Part shown: positions 8,136 to 16,649 of the stretch, one piece after another
Layout of the letters: every line of letters begins with the position of its first letter
Position numbering within the stretch: the stretch's first letter is position 1
NCBI GenBank assembly: GCA_018993265.1
Contig: JAGKSW010000027.1
Span: forward strand, 1 to 64,000
Reading direction: 5' to 3'
Length of the DNA stretch: 64,000 bases
From: Nostoc sp. TH1S01
GTDB lineage: Bacteria; Cyanobacteriota; Cyanobacteriia; Cyanobacteriales; Nostocaceae
The notes under the pieces: generated by a model
Database searches by the model: none
What the model saw: only the letters and a program-made list of their open reading frames with translations
Told to the model about the DNA's origin: nothing
Position numbers and translations under genes: made by a program

Positions 8136-9554
8136 ATGACTGACAATATAAATTTTCGCATTGAGCGCGACTCAATGGGCGATCGCCAAATTCCTAGTAA
8201 TGTTTATTACGGTATTCAAACTCTACGGGCTACAGAAAATTTCCCAATCAGTGGTTTAAGTCCTTTACATACTTACGTAGATGCTTGCTTACTCATTAAA
8301 AAAGCTACTGCAATTGTCAACGGTGAATTAGATTGCATTTCCCCAGAGATTAGTCAAGCAATTGTCAAAGCCGCTGATGAAATTCTTGCAGGACAATTGC
8401 GCGACCAGTTTGTTGTTGATGTTTATCAAGCTGGTGCTGGAACTTCGCACCACATGAATGTTAACGAAGTTTTAGCAAATCGGGCGTTAGAAATTCTCGG
8501 TGACGAAAAAGGTAATTACAAAAAAGTTAATCCTAACGACCATGTGAACTACGGCCAGTCTACCAATGATGTCATTCCGACTGCGATTCGCATTGGCGGT
8601 TTATTAGCACTGACGCATACATTGCACCCAGCTTTAGAAAAAGCGATCGCTGCCTTAGAAAGTAAAGCGGTAGAATTTCAAGATATCGTCAAATCTGGCA
8701 GAACCCACATGCAGGATGCTGTACCTGTGCGTTTGGGTGATACTTTTGCCGCTTGGGCGCAAATCCTCACAGACCATCAAAACCGCATCTATACTGCATC
8801 TGGAGATTTGATGGTACTGGGTTTGGGTGGTAGTGCGTCGGGTACAGGGATGAATACCCATCCTTTGTATCGCGCCCGTGTGGTGGAAATTCTCTCAGAA
8901 TTACTGAATATGCCTTTAGAACCTGCGCCTCAGCTAATGGCAGCAATGCAAAGTATGGCACCCTTTGTCAATGTTTCTGGTGCTTTACGCAACTTGGCAC
9001 AGGATTTAGTCAAAATATCTCATGATTTGCGGTTGATGGACTCCGGGCCGAAAACTGGCTTGAAGGAAATTCAACTTCCGCCAGTGCAACCAGGTTCTTC
9101 GATTATGCCAGGAAAATATAACCCAGTCATGGCAGAGATGACATCAATGGTGTGTTTTCAGGTGATGGGTTACGACAGTGCGATCGCGCTTGCCGCCCAA
9201 GCTGGACAATTAGAATTGAACGTGATGATGCCGTTAATTGCTTATAACCTGATTCACAGTATCGAAATTCTGGGCAATACCATCGCTGTGCTGACAGAAC
9301 GCTGCATTCAAAATATTACCGCCAACCGCGATCGGTGTTTGGCTTATGCTGAAGGTAGTTTAGCTTTAGTCACCGCACTGAATACTCATATTGGCTATCT
9401 CAATGCTGCGGAAGTTGCCAAAGAATCATTAGTAAGTGGTAAATCTCTCCGACAAATTGTTTTAGAAAAAGGGTTAATGACAGAAGCCCAATTAGCCGAA
9501 GTGTTAAATTTAGAACAAATGAGTAGTATTGTACCTCTCAAAGCAGAATCTTAA
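8136..9554 (+). CDS. aspA: Aspartate ammonia-lyase
   Basis: Class II fumarase/aspartase family; converts L-aspartate to fumarate and ammonia. The flexible-loop signature GSSIMPGKYNPVM is intact, and the N-terminal YYGIQTLRATENFPISG, TSHHMNVNEV and NDHVNYGQSTNDVIPTA segments fit aspartase better than fumarase C (YGxQTLRAxENF). The start at 8136 (MTDNINFRIERDSMG) gives 472 aa, normal for the family; an upstream in-frame ATG at 8085 would add 17 unconserved residues. It is a single gene followed by an inverted repeat at 9573-9638. Fumarase activity cannot be fully excluded from sequence. Confidence 0.9.
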   Translation: MTDNINFRIERDSMGDRQIPSNVYYGIQTLRATENFPISGLSPLHTYVDACLLIKKATAIVNGELDCISPEISQAIVKAADEILAGQLRDQFVVDVYQAGAGTSHHMNVNEVLANRALEILGDEKGNYKKVNPNDHVNYGQSTNDVIPTAIRIGGLLALTHTLHPALEKAIAALESKAVEFQDIVKSGRTHMQDAVPVRLGDTFAAWAQILTDHQNRIYTASGDLMVLGLGGSASGTGMNTHPLYRARVVEILSELLNMPLEPAPQLMAAMQSMAPFVNVSGALRNLAQDLVKISHDLRLMDSGPKTGLKEIQLPPVQPGSSIMPGKYNPVMAEMTSMVCFQVMGYDSAIALAAQAGQLELNVMMPLIAYNLIHSIEILGNTIAVLTERCIQNITANRDRCLAYAEGSLALVTALNTHIGYLNAAEVAKESLVSGKSLRQIVLEKGLMTEAQLAEVLNLEQMSSIVPLKAES

Positions 9555-9572
9555 TCAGATTTCTCAACTACT

Positions 9573-9638
9573 CGTAGGGTGGGCATTTTCAGCAAAACTC
9601 TCAATTAACAAGAATATATTAGTTAATGCCCACCTTAC
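9573..9638. terminator. Inverted repeat between aspA and menH
   Basis: Arms GTAGGGTGGGCATT and AATGCCCACCTTAC, about 14 bp with one mismatch, flank a 36-bp AT-rich loop between the convergent aspA and menH genes. This is a common dispersed hairpin type in Nostoc-like genomes and could end transcription from both sides, although no long T run follows. Confidence 0.5.
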
Positions 9639-9689
9639 AAATATCTGAGTTTTTTCAAAAATAAAATTAAGTCTACAAACACTTTTCAA

Positions 9690-10502
9690 TTAATATATTG
9701 CTAAAAATGCTCTAAGACTCTGCACAAATTCTTGAGTATTCTCCAAGTGCATATTATGAGCAGAATTACTAATTATTTTTAATTGAGTAACTTGGCATAT
9801 TGCCGCCATTTCTGTATTTATATCTATAAACTTATCATCATCATTACCTACTAGTAAAAGCAAAGGCACTGGATTATTTTTCAACTTATTCCATAAAGAA
9901 GGCTGACTTCCAGTTCCCATAAATCTGAGTGACTTAATTAACTCTAGCGGTTTATTTTGTAACCGCCTCTCCAACATCTTGGCAAATTCTGGATGATTTT
10001 TGATAGACCCAAAAATTGGTTGATTGTACCAGTTTAATAAAAACTCTCGGAACTCACTTTTAGAAACACATCTTGATAATTTTATTGCTATTTGTTCATC
10101 TTTTTTAATTCGTTCTAATCGTTCTTTTTCTTTAGCTAATCCTGGAGAAGCAGATTCTAATATAACTTTATAAAAACGTTCAGGAAAATGCAGAGTGAGA
10201 TATAAAGCTAATCTTCCACCCATTGAATAACCAAGCAAAAAGCATTTATAAATATTCAACTCATCTAATAAATTAATTAAAACTTGAGCAGTTTGTTCAA
10301 TGCTATAGTATTTATCTTCACCTAATACTTGAGTCTTACCATGTCCGGGAAGGTCAATGGTAAGATAAGAAAATTCTCTACATAGCTGTTTTATAACTTC
10401 GTCAAATTCATCTAGCTGACCAATAAAACCGTGTAAGAAAACAATGTATGGTTTGTCTGGATAGCTGACTAAATTATAGTTAAATTTATAATTTTCTAGC
10501 AT
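9690..10502 (-). CDS. menH: 2-succinyl-6-hydroxy-2,4-cyclohexadiene-1-carboxylate synthase (MenH-type alpha/beta hydrolase)
   Basis: Alpha/beta hydrolase that eliminates pyruvate in phylloquinone/menaquinone synthesis. The oxyanion loop FLHGFIG, the nucleophile elbow GYSMGG, the acid region LLVGNDDDKF and the histidine in SAHNMHLE form the triad. MenH-specific features are ESASPGL, WYNQPIF and LRFMGTGSQPSLW. 270 aa matches MenH. In photosynthetic bacteria the product leads to phylloquinone of photosystem I. No other men gene is adjacent. AT-rich codons resemble the neighbouring gene at 10615. A general esterase is possible but less likely given the MenH-specific motifs. Confidence 0.87.
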   Translation of the reverse strand: MLENYKFNYNLVSYPDKPYIVFLHGFIGQLDEFDEVIKQLCREFSYLTIDLPGHGKTQVLGEDKYYSIEQTAQVLINLLDELNIYKCFLLGYSMGGRLALYLTLHFPERFYKVILESASPGLAKEKERLERIKKDEQIAIKLSRCVSKSEFREFLLNWYNQPIFGSIKNHPEFAKMLERRLQNKPLELIKSLRFMGTGSQPSLWNKLKNNPVPLLLLVGNDDDKFIDINTEMAAICQVTQLKIISNSAHNMHLENTQEFVQSLRAFLAIY

Positions 10503-10614
10503 TTTAGATTAACCATCAATAGTAATTAAAAAATAAAATTATGATTTTTCTGTAAATTCATAATAAGCTGATGTATGAAGTTTAATCAATTACTGGTAAA
10601 ACTATACAAATTTT

Positions 10615-11142
10615 ATGCGAAGAATTAGTTTATTTATTGCGTCTAGCCTTGATGGATATATTGCCAGAGAATCAGGTGAAATAGATTGGCTGTTTACAGA
10701 ACAAGACTATGGTTATACTGAGTTTATTGCTGAAGTTGATACATTAATCATGGGTAATAAAACTTATCAGCAAGTATTAGAATTTGATGAATATCCATAC
10801 AAGGAACAAGAAGTTTTCGTACTTTCTAATAGTCTTCAAGGTAAAGCAGAAAACAATGCAAAATTTATCAACGGTGATTGGTATGACTTTATTACAAATC
10901 TACGTCAATCTAGCGGTGGTTTGATTTGGCTAGTTGGAGGCGCACAGACAATCCAATATTTTTTAAAGCATAATTTTATTGATGAAATAATTCTATCAAT
11001 TCATCCAATTATTTTAGGTAGTGGTATTCCATTGATTATTAAAGACTCAAGTATAGAAACAAAACTTGAATTGAAAAATGTTAAAAATTATGATTCAGGA
11101 TTAGTGCAAGTTACTTATACTGTGAAAAGTCAAGTAAATTAA
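10615..11142 (+). CDS. Dihydrofolate reductase family protein (RibD C-terminal-like)
   Basis: A 175-aa NADPH-binding reductase-like protein of the RibD_C/DHFR superfamily, similar in layout to YwjB/YyaP-type proteins. Motifs seen are SLDGYIARESGEIDWL near the start, VDTLIMGNKTYQQVLEF, IWLVGGAQTIQYFL and DEIILSIHPIILGSGIPL. The substrate is unknown; these are usually stand-alone oxidoreductases rather than the true DHFR of folate metabolism. It is divergent from menH across 112 bp. No strong ribosome-binding site precedes the ATG. Confidence 0.8.
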   Translation: MRRISLFIASSLDGYIARESGEIDWLFTEQDYGYTEFIAEVDTLIMGNKTYQQVLEFDEYPYKEQEVFVLSNSLQGKAENNAKFINGDWYDFITNLRQSSGGLIWLVGGAQTIQYFLKHNFIDEIILSIHPIILGSGIPLIIKDSSIETKLELKNVKNYDSGLVQVTYTVKSQVN

Positions 11143-11172
11143 GACAAATATTGCCAGCGATCGCACCCCGAA

Positions 11173-11625
11173 CTATCTTCTAGATAAAAATGATTTTACC
11201 AACGATATTCCCCCAATTACTACGAATATTGAACCCAAACCAGTAAAAATAGCAGGTAAAACCCATAAATCTGCCGAAGAATTAATCATCGCCGATTCTG
11301 GTTCTTGAGGGTTGTAGAGAATTTCTACTTTTTGACCTTGAGTATATGTTGGTGGGTTACTACCACTATTAGCTTCAAATTCTACTAACTTACCCGAATT
11401 TGCCGTAAATTCGATTACAGGATAATAATTAGTAGAAGAACGCCCATTACTATCTCTAGATTTATGTTTTACCACATCAATCACAGTTCCTTGGGTGGAA
11501 ATAGACTTGCCAAAAAAACTGCGAGTATTCACACCAATAATGATACCTGTGATGACAAAAATACTGCCAATTCCAGCAAATATAGAACCAAAAACACGAA
11601 AAAAAGTTACATCTATATCCGTCAT
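11173..11625 (-). CDS. DUF3592 domain membrane protein
   Basis: A 150-aa protein with a hydrophobic N-terminal segment (GSIFAGIGSIFVITGIIIGV), a soluble beta-rich domain (TQGTVIDVVKHKSRDS, YYPVIEFTANSG, VEILYNPQEPESAMI) and a C-terminal hydrophobic segment (AIFTGLGSIFVVIGGISLV). This two-helix/beta layout with the NPxxPxxA phrase is the DUF3592 family, function unknown. It lies 24 bp downstream of the GST gene end on the same strand, possibly on the same transcript. Confidence 0.75.
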   Translation of the reverse strand: MTDIDVTFFRVFGSIFAGIGSIFVITGIIIGVNTRSFFGKSISTQGTVIDVVKHKSRDSNGRSSTNYYPVIEFTANSGKLVEFEANSGSNPPTYTQGQKVEILYNPQEPESAMINSSADLWVLPAIFTGLGSIFVVIGGISLVKSFLSRR

Positions 11626-11649
11626 ATAATTTATATGTATGGAAAATAT

Positions 11650-12618
11650 CTAGACTGAGCGATCGCGGCGATTATAAGGTAAGTCAAAATTAATGATGGG
11701 GCCTACTGGCATAATGCCATTGGGGTTTAATTCTGGTAAACCTATATAATAAAGTTGTTTGATATGGCTAATATTACACCATTGTTTTACCCCAGGATAT
11801 TGATATAACTCTCGGCAATAATTCCAGAGATGAGGATAATCAACCAACCGCTTCAAATTACACTTAAATAAACCGTAATATGCTAAATCGAATCGGAATA
11901 AAGTAGTAAACATACACCAATCTGCTAGTGTAATTTCTTCACCGCAGAGATATGTTTGTTTACCTAAAACTTTTTCCCAATATTCAAGTGCCAGAAATAA
12001 TTCTTTGAGAGCTTGTTCGTAAGCAGTTTGTGTTGCAGCAAAACCAGTAAGATATACACCATTATTTATTGGTTGGTAAATAGCATTGATAGTTTCATCA
12101 ATTAAAGTTTGCAGCGATTTTGGATAAAAATCTACTATCTTCTCAGCAAAGAAATTAAATTCTGTATTTAATATTTGGATAATTTGGCGAGATTCATTAT
12201 TAACAATAGTTTGTGTATGTTTATCCCACAATACTGGAACTGTAACTCGCCCGGTATAAGTTGGATTAGCTTTGGTATAAATTTGCCAAAGATAATCTGC
12301 TTGGTTGACTTTATCTCGAATACATCCTGATTTATCTGAAAATTTCCATCCTTGCTCACTAATTACGGGGTCAACAATAGAAAGACCAATAACTTTTTCT
12401 AAGCCTTTTAAATCACGTAATAAAACAGTCCGATGCGCCCAAGGACAACCCAAAGAAACATACAGATGATATCTACCCGCTTCGGCTCTAAATCCACTGG
12501 CTCCATCGGCTGTAATCTTATGATGAAATTGTGTTGGCATTCGCTGAAACTCGCCGTTCTCATTCCGTTCTGTCCAGACAGTTGTCCATTGGCCGTTAAC
12601 TAATCTACCTAATGCCAT
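11650..12618 (-). CDS. Xi-class glutathione S-transferase (glutathionyl-hydroquinone reductase)
   Basis: Homologue of YqjG/PcpF/ECM4, which reduce glutathionyl-hydroquinones to hydroquinones. The catalytic cysteine motif GCPWAHRT is at residues 57-64 (Cys58), preceded by GRYHLYVSL, and the alpha-helical C-terminal domain contains CGEEITLADWCMF. 322 aa is the family length, much longer than ordinary GSTs. A remnant of a probable ring-cleaving dioxygenase and a MarR regulator lie upstream on the same strand, separated by an IS, which supports a quinone/aromatic detoxification role. The IS insertion may have cut this gene from its original promoter. Confidence 0.9.
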   Translation of the reverse strand: MALGRLVNGQWTTVWTERNENGEFQRMPTQFHHKITADGASGFRAEAGRYHLYVSLGCPWAHRTVLLRDLKGLEKVIGLSIVDPVISEQGWKFSDKSGCIRDKVNQADYLWQIYTKANPTYTGRVTVPVLWDKHTQTIVNNESRQIIQILNTEFNFFAEKIVDFYPKSLQTLIDETINAIYQPINNGVYLTGFAATQTAYEQALKELFLALEYWEKVLGKQTYLCGEEITLADWCMFTTLFRFDLAYYGLFKCNLKRLVDYPHLWNYCRELYQYPGVKQWCNISHIKQLYYIGLPELNPNGIMPVGPIINFDLPYNRRDRSV

Positions 12619-12784
12619 ATTTTTTCCCTAGATTAATTTGTTGTCTCATCAAAGGCGTAAGCCGCCATGCTGAATACGCCGTAAGTATAACTGCTATGGA
12701 GTTGCTTACCTCTGGCATTATTAAGCTAAACCACATCTAATTTGTAGATGAGAAATATCAATAACTCTTGTGGGGTGGGGATCT

Positions 12785-13625
12785 TGCCATTGGTGTCAAG
12801 TTAAGAAAAAAAGAAACTTGTCAAGTGGGTAAAACTCAATGGTTAAACTGAACACAATGGTGTTGAGAACAGCCATGAGTAAGCCAAGGAAAAAGCAAGG
12901 AAATCCAGACTTTCGACATCGGGTAAATTGTCCCGCACCAACAAATGAGGAAATAGAATCAAGGTTGATTGAGCTAGTTACGCCTGGGACATTTGCGAAT
13001 CTCAAGGATGTCAAAGACAAAGAACGTAGCTTGCGCGATCACTTACTCACCTTACCAGTGATGGCAGCAATAGTGTGAAGTTTAGTGTATAGACAAATAC
13101 AGCATTTAACAGATGTGCTGCGTTGCCTGGAAGTAGAAGGATGATTATGGGTTGAGGCGATGTCTGTGAGTCGGCAAGCCTGATCTCAACGCCTGGGGAG
13201 TTTACCGGCACAGTTATTTATCAAGCTGTTTGAGCAAGTAATCGAGCGTCTGGCTGCAAAAAACAACCACAGGGAAGTTGCACCAATGTGGGTATCAGTA
13301 GCATCATCATTCGATGCCGTATGGATTGCGGATGCGTCAACCTTAGAAGCAGTCAAAAAACATTTAGGACAACTTCAACAACAAACAGGCGCAGTCCTGG
13401 GGGGTAAGATGCTGATGGTAGTCGAAGCATTCACCCATTTTTCCATCGCGCATGATGCCTGCGACGGGCTTCGCCTACGCAAAACCTACGACTACAACTT
13501 CTTCCTTGGTTAGTCGAACATCAGCGTTCTATGGGCTTGGTGAAAGCTATTCGTCAACGACACCGACGCAACGCCGCCAGGTCGCTTGACATTTGGGCTG
13601 AGGCTTTAACTTGACACCAATGGCA
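12785..13625. mobile_element. IS4-type insertion sequence, ends intact, transposase dead
   Basis: Inverted ends TGCCATTGGTGTCAAGTTAA at 12785-12804 and TTAACTTGACACCAATGGCA at 13606-13625 are perfectly complementary over 20 bp and enclose a decayed transposase on the + strand. The element lies inside a GGGTGGGG...GCCCGCCC palindromic repeat (about 12771-12790 and 13629-13640). No clear target-site duplication is seen. Assignment to the IS4 group rests on the transposase fragments. Confidence 0.85.
12875..13613 (+). pseudogene. IS4-family transposase remnant
   Basis: Fragments in order read MSKPRKKQGN...LLTLPVMAAIV, then after a frameshift near 13074 SLVYRQIQHLTDVLRCLEVEG, LWVEAMSVSRQA and SQRLGSLPAQLFIKLFEQV, then WVSVASSFDAVWIADASTLE and finally LVEHQRSMGLVKAIRQRHRR...LDIWAEALT. 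TGA stops occur near 13142 and 13182, and the middle of the catalytic domain after VVEAFTHFS is replaced by a short repeat (13455-13482) and a deletion. The DDE domain therefore cannot function. Family assignment is from the YRQI...LPVM and D-A-S-T-L-E context. Confidence 0.85.
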
Positions 13626-13648
13626 TACTGCCCGCCCTGATTAGCAAT

Positions 13649-13723
13649 TTAAATTTGGAACAGCTTATCAATTGCTCCCTCTAGTGCGCCATAAGAAATA
13701 AATAGTGTTGATAAACGACTCAT
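13649..13723 (-). pseudogene. N-terminal remnant of a probable DODA-type aromatic-ring dioxygenase
   Basis: An ATG at 13723 preceded by AAAGAGA opens a 24-aa frame beginning MSRLSTLFISYGAL, which resembles the MSRLPTLFISHGAP start of DODA-type extradiol dioxygenases; the zinc-ligand His of SHG reads Tyr. Similarity ends after about 14 residues. The IS lies just downstream, so the gene was probably destroyed around the insertion. The match is short, so this is a hypothesis supported by position between a MarR regulator and a quinone-reducing GST. Confidence 0.4.
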
Positions 13724-13750
13724 AAATTCTCTTTAATATTTCTAGTTAGG

Positions 13751-13764
13751 CTAATTATAATTAG
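13751..13764. promoter_or_regulatory. Palindrome CTAATTATAATTAG, candidate MarR site
   Basis: A 14-bp perfect palindrome sits 28 bp before the remnant start at 13723 and shares CTAATTA/TAATTAG with the palindrome upstream of marR. Such AT-rich dyads fit MarR operators; binding is inferred. Confidence 0.4.
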
Positions 13765-13814
13765 AATTATTTATCAGAATTTGTCAGGATTATATGGAAA
13801 TCTTTGTATCAACC

Positions 13815-14261
13815 CTAAAAAGCCAAACGCAAGCGGCTGAGTAAAACTCGCAATAGTTCTAACTCAGACGGTTCTAATTGCTCAAAGCGTTCTTTCAGAT
13901 AAGCAATATGAGCCGGAAATATCGCCTCAAACAAGGCTTCTCCTTCATGAGTGAGTTTGACAATGACACTACGACGGTTGTCAGCAGGTACTTCTCGCAG
14001 TACTAGCTTTTTTTTCTCCAAGCGGTCTATTACTCCGGTCAGAGTCCCTTTAGTGATGAAAGTTTTCTCACCAATTTCTCCCATACACATACCTGATGTG
14101 TTACCCAAAGTTGCAATCACATCAAATTGCGCTGGTGTGAGGTCAAATTGTCGGATATGAGCTTCTGAGTAAGCAGAAAATGCTTGATAGGCTCGCACCA
14201 GTTCACGCATCGTCACAATAAAAGGTTCTTTAGCAGCAGCTTTGGCTGAATCATCAGACAT
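13815..14261 (-). CDS. MarR family transcriptional regulator
   Basis: 148-aa winged-helix regulator. The recognition region reads FDLTPAQFDVIATLGNTSGMCMGEIGEKTFITKGTLTGVIDRLEKKKLV, followed by the wing with the typical DNRRSVIVKLTHEGEAL (about residues 95-112), and terminal helices for dimerisation. MarR proteins usually repress their own operon and a neighbouring detoxification gene, and are released by phenolic or quinone ligands. Here the downstream genes on the same strand are the dioxygenase remnant and, beyond the IS, the glutathionyl-hydroquinone reductase. Palindromes at 14287-14298 and 13751-13764 are candidate operators. Ligand and targets are inference. Confidence 0.9.
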   Translation of the reverse strand: MSDDSAKAAAKEPFIVTMRELVRAYQAFSAYSEAHIRQFDLTPAQFDVIATLGNTSGMCMGEIGEKTFITKGTLTGVIDRLEKKKLVLREVPADNRRSVIVKLTHEGEALFEAIFPAHIAYLKERFEQLEPSELELLRVLLSRLRLAF

Positions 14262-14286
14262 GAGGATATATAATTTAATCAGACTA

Positions 14287-14298
14287 TTCTAATTAGAA
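14287..14298. promoter_or_regulatory. Palindrome TTCTAATTAGAA upstream of marR
   Basis: A perfect 12-bp dyad 26 bp before the marR start, well placed for autoregulation. Its core TCTAATTAGA resembles the site at 13751-13764. Confidence 0.45.
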
Positions 14299-14372
14299 CA
14301 AAAAATAAAAAATTAAGCATCAAGGCGAAAACTTCACCTTATGCTTTATCTAACAAGGCAAGTATTTTCTAA

Positions 14373-14999
14373 TTAATGCATTTCGTCGTATTCTGGCGCT
14401 TCAACTCGTCTAGCTTGTTGACGGGAAGGGGGAAGAAACTCAGCCCGACGCACAGGAACCAAAGGTGTTGTCGAACCTTGATATGGATGAATTACCTGCA
14501 CTGTGCGAGTCGGACGATTGCGTGGGCCGAACAAAGCCAATACCCCAGCAACTACAATACCGCCACCAACAGTCAGCGTTGCGCCTCCCACAGCCCAAAC
14601 AATAGGTGAAGTCCACCAAGCATTTTGAGATTGTAATGCTTCGGCTGCTACTTTTTGGTTGTTTTGGGCTACTTGCAACTGTTGAGCATTGAAACTATCA
14701 AGTAGCCGTTGGTTTTGCGCCTTGAGCTGTTCGTTATCGTTTTTTAAACGCTCAAAGTCAGCTTTTAACTGATTAAGTTCTGCTCTTTGCTCTGGAGTAG
14801 GCGTATTTGGTAGTGGAGGATTATTCGCAGGCTGTCCGGAAGGAGGTGAATACTGCATGGGTAGCTGCTGTAGCTGGGGTGCAACTCCAGTTGGTATTTG
14901 GGGGGTGACAGTAAAGTTGTTTGTTCCCCCCCTGAGCAAAACAATAGCCGCCAGCCCAGCCACAGCGACTCCACCGATAAATGCCATGCTTTCACTCAT
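14373..14999 (-). CDS. Hypothetical membrane protein with coiled coil
   Basis: I do not recognise this 208-aa protein. It has an N-terminal hydrophobic helix (AFIGGVAVAGLAAIVLL, residues 5-21), a Pro/Gln-rich linker, a coiled coil (PEQRAELNQLKADFERLKND to about residue 115), a second membrane helix (VWAVGGATLTVGGGIVVAGVLALFG) and a basic C-terminal tail. The layout suggests a bitopic or hairpin protein presenting a periplasmic or cytoplasmic coiled coil. It is a single gene between marR and trpA. The region before it (15000-15311) should carry its promoter. Confidence 0.7.
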   Translation of the reverse strand: MSESMAFIGGVAVAGLAAIVLLRGGTNNFTVTPQIPTGVAPQLQQLPMQYSPPSGQPANNPPLPNTPTPEQRAELNQLKADFERLKNDNEQLKAQNQRLLDSFNAQQLQVAQNNQKVAAEALQSQNAWWTSPIVWAVGGATLTVGGGIVVAGVLALFGPRNRPTRTVQVIHPYQGSTTPLVPVRRAEFLPPSRQQARRVEAPEYDEMH

Positions 15000-15311
15000 C
15001 GCCTTTGTCCCTCAACTGCGACGTAATTATTTGTGACTGACACACTCTCACACTCATAATCTTTTAATTACTCAACTTCACCTAAACACTTAAAGTATAA
15101 GCGACAGTATCAGCTAGTTTTTTTACAGCCGGCAATCTGCTGTTAATATTCAAGACTATAAACGTCAAATTGTCTACTAAACCAGGGTAAAAAAACTGCA
15201 CTGTTATACATTCTTAATCTACTTTTTCTGAGGTGGCAAGAAAGTGATGGGTCAAGAGTCAATTGTCATTTGTCCTTTGTTCTTTCCTTACTTCGTACTA
15301 CCTACTTCCGA
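15000..15311. other. Intergenic region, no gene seen
   Basis: Spacer between the end of trpA and the start of the hypothetical membrane protein, both leftward. Only AT-rich sequence and a few simple pyrimidine stretches are seen; no RNA or operator is recognisable. Confidence 0.4.
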
Positions 15312-16109
15312 TCAACTGCAAAGAGCAGCTTTCAAGCTTTGGCAGAATTCACTGATCGCTTTTAGCCCTGCTTCCGGAGTACCTTCTGCCAAACGTTTGA
15401 CAAAAGCACTACCAACAATTGCTGCATCTGCTCCCCAATCTTTTACCTGACGGGCTTGCTCAACTTGAGAAATACCAAAACCAACGCCGATGGGTTTATC
15501 AGTAACATTACGAATTTGCTGGAGTAAATCAGAGACACGGGTTTCCATTTGCGATCGCATCCCAGTCACACCAGTCACACTAACTAAATAAATAAATCCT
15601 TGGGAAGCACGAGCGATCGCTTCGATTCTATCAGTAGAACTCGTAGGGGCTACCAATAAAGTTAAATCAATCCCCATCTCACCAGCAGGTTTGAGCAAGC
15701 CAGCCGCTTCTTCTAGTGGTAAATCTGGAACTACCAACCCTGCTACCCCAGCCGCTGCAATTTGTTGGAGAAAATTTTCAATACCCCGGTGCAGAATTGG
15801 GTTGTAATAAGTAAACAAAATAATTGGCGCTTGTAAACTGGGGGTAATTTCTTGCAGCATTTCCAGAACGCCTTCTAACTTCGTTCCCTTTTGCAAAGCG
15901 CGGGTAGCAGCCGCCTGAATTACTGGCCCATCCGCCAGAGGATCAGAATAAGGTACACCCAATTCAATCATGTCAGCACCACTGCTATCTAAAATTTTCA
16001 AAGCAGAGGCGGTGGTGGCTAAATCTGGATCACCAGCAGTAATAAACGGAATCAGAGCGCACTCTTGATTCCGTCTTAAGGTTTCAAAGCGATCAAAAAT
16101 GACAGTCAT
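15312..16109 (-). CDS. trpA: Tryptophan synthase alpha chain
   Basis: Cleaves indole-3-glycerol phosphate to indole, which passes to the beta subunit TrpB. The 265-aa TIM barrel has the catalytic [17 protein letters not shown] segment (Glu and Asp near residues 49 and 60), [13 protein letters not shown] and the phosphate-binding GVGFGIS and AAIVGSAFV loops. It is the third gene of the conserved cyanobacterial run ndhL-DUF3007-trpA. trpB is not in the window. A gap of about 200 bp with GTCAAAA and CCCTGTT heptamer repeats separates it from DUF3007, so it may have its own promoter. Confidence 0.96.
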   Translation of the reverse strand: MTVIFDRFETLRRNQECALIPFITAGDPDLATTASALKILDSSGADMIELGVPYSDPLADGPVIQAAATRALQKGTKLEGVLEMLQEITPSLQAPIILFTYYNPILHRGIENFLQQIAAAGVAGLVVPDLPLEEAAGLLKPAGEMGIDLTLLVAPTSSTDRIEAIARASQGFIYLVSVTGVTGMRSQMETRVSDLLQQIRNVTDKPIGVGFGISQVEQARQVKDWGADAAIVGSAFVKRLAEGTPEAGLKAISEFCQSLKAALCS

Positions 16110-16145
16110 TAGTCAAAAGTCAAAAGTCAAGGGTCAATAGTCAAA
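16107..16145. repeat. STRR heptamer array (GTCAAAA type)
   Basis: Five tandem heptamer-like units of the GTCAAAA/GTCAAGG/GTCAATA type directly before the trpA start codon, typical of Nostoc short tandem repeats. Confidence 0.7.
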
Positions 16146-16242
16146 AGAATGAATCAGAAACTAGAAAACGGGTAATACTGATGGAAATCAATATCTTTGA
16201 ATCCCAGAACTATAAACAGAAAATAAAAAATACCTCTATTCC

Positions 16243-16297
16243 CTGTTCCTCGTTCCCTGTTCCCTGTTGCCTTCTTCACCGACTATTGACTATTGAC
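16243..16297. repeat. STRR arrays (CCCTGTT and GACTATT types)
   Basis: CCCTGTT-like heptamers (16244-16269) followed by GACTATT heptamers (16280-16297), in the spacer between DUF3007 and trpA. Confidence 0.65.
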
Positions 16298-16313
16298 TCA
16301 TAAAACGAACACT

Positions 16314-16625
16314 TTAGACTTGAGATTGCTTTTCTTGTTCAATCTCAGCTTGAATTTTTTCCAGTTCTTCGGGCGTAAGTTCTTCCAACCGCTTTTGGAA
16401 AAAAGCTTGTTCATACTCTTCCCGTTGCTGATGGTAGGTCATATTTTTATTCACAGCACGGTAAACATAAGTGCTTACCCAGCCAATCAAGCCAATCACT
16501 AGCACAGCTTGGCTCCATATCCCAGCCTGTTGACCATCTAAGCCAACAAGCTGTAATCCCACATAAACCAAGCCACCAGCAATAAAAATTCCTAAACCAA
16601 TTCCAAGAGCGTCGATGCGTCGCAT
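16314..16625 (-). CDS. DUF3007 family membrane protein
   Basis: 103-aa protein with two membrane helices (GIGLGIFIAGGLVYVGLQLV and AVLVIGLIGWVSTYVY) and a charged, probably coiled C-terminal part (YHQQREEYEQAFFQKRLEEL...). This is the DUF3007 family, conserved in cyanobacteria and plastid-containing plants and usually located next to ndhL, as here (24 bp downstream). A role near the NDH-1 complex is suggested by gene order, not shown. The start ATG at 16625 is supported by the conserved MRRIDALGIGLG N-terminus. Confidence 0.85.
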   Translation of the reverse strand: MRRIDALGIGLGIFIAGGLVYVGLQLVGLDGQQAGIWSQAVLVIGLIGWVSTYVYRAVNKNMTYHQQREEYEQAFFQKRLEELTPEELEKIQAEIEQEKQSQV

Positions 16626-16649
16626 GAGAGTTATGACCTACCAATCTTG

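Noticed and set aside
13286-13513. A separate 75-aa protein on the + strand
   Set aside because: It is an internal piece of the decayed IS4-type transposase and ends in an inserted short repeat.
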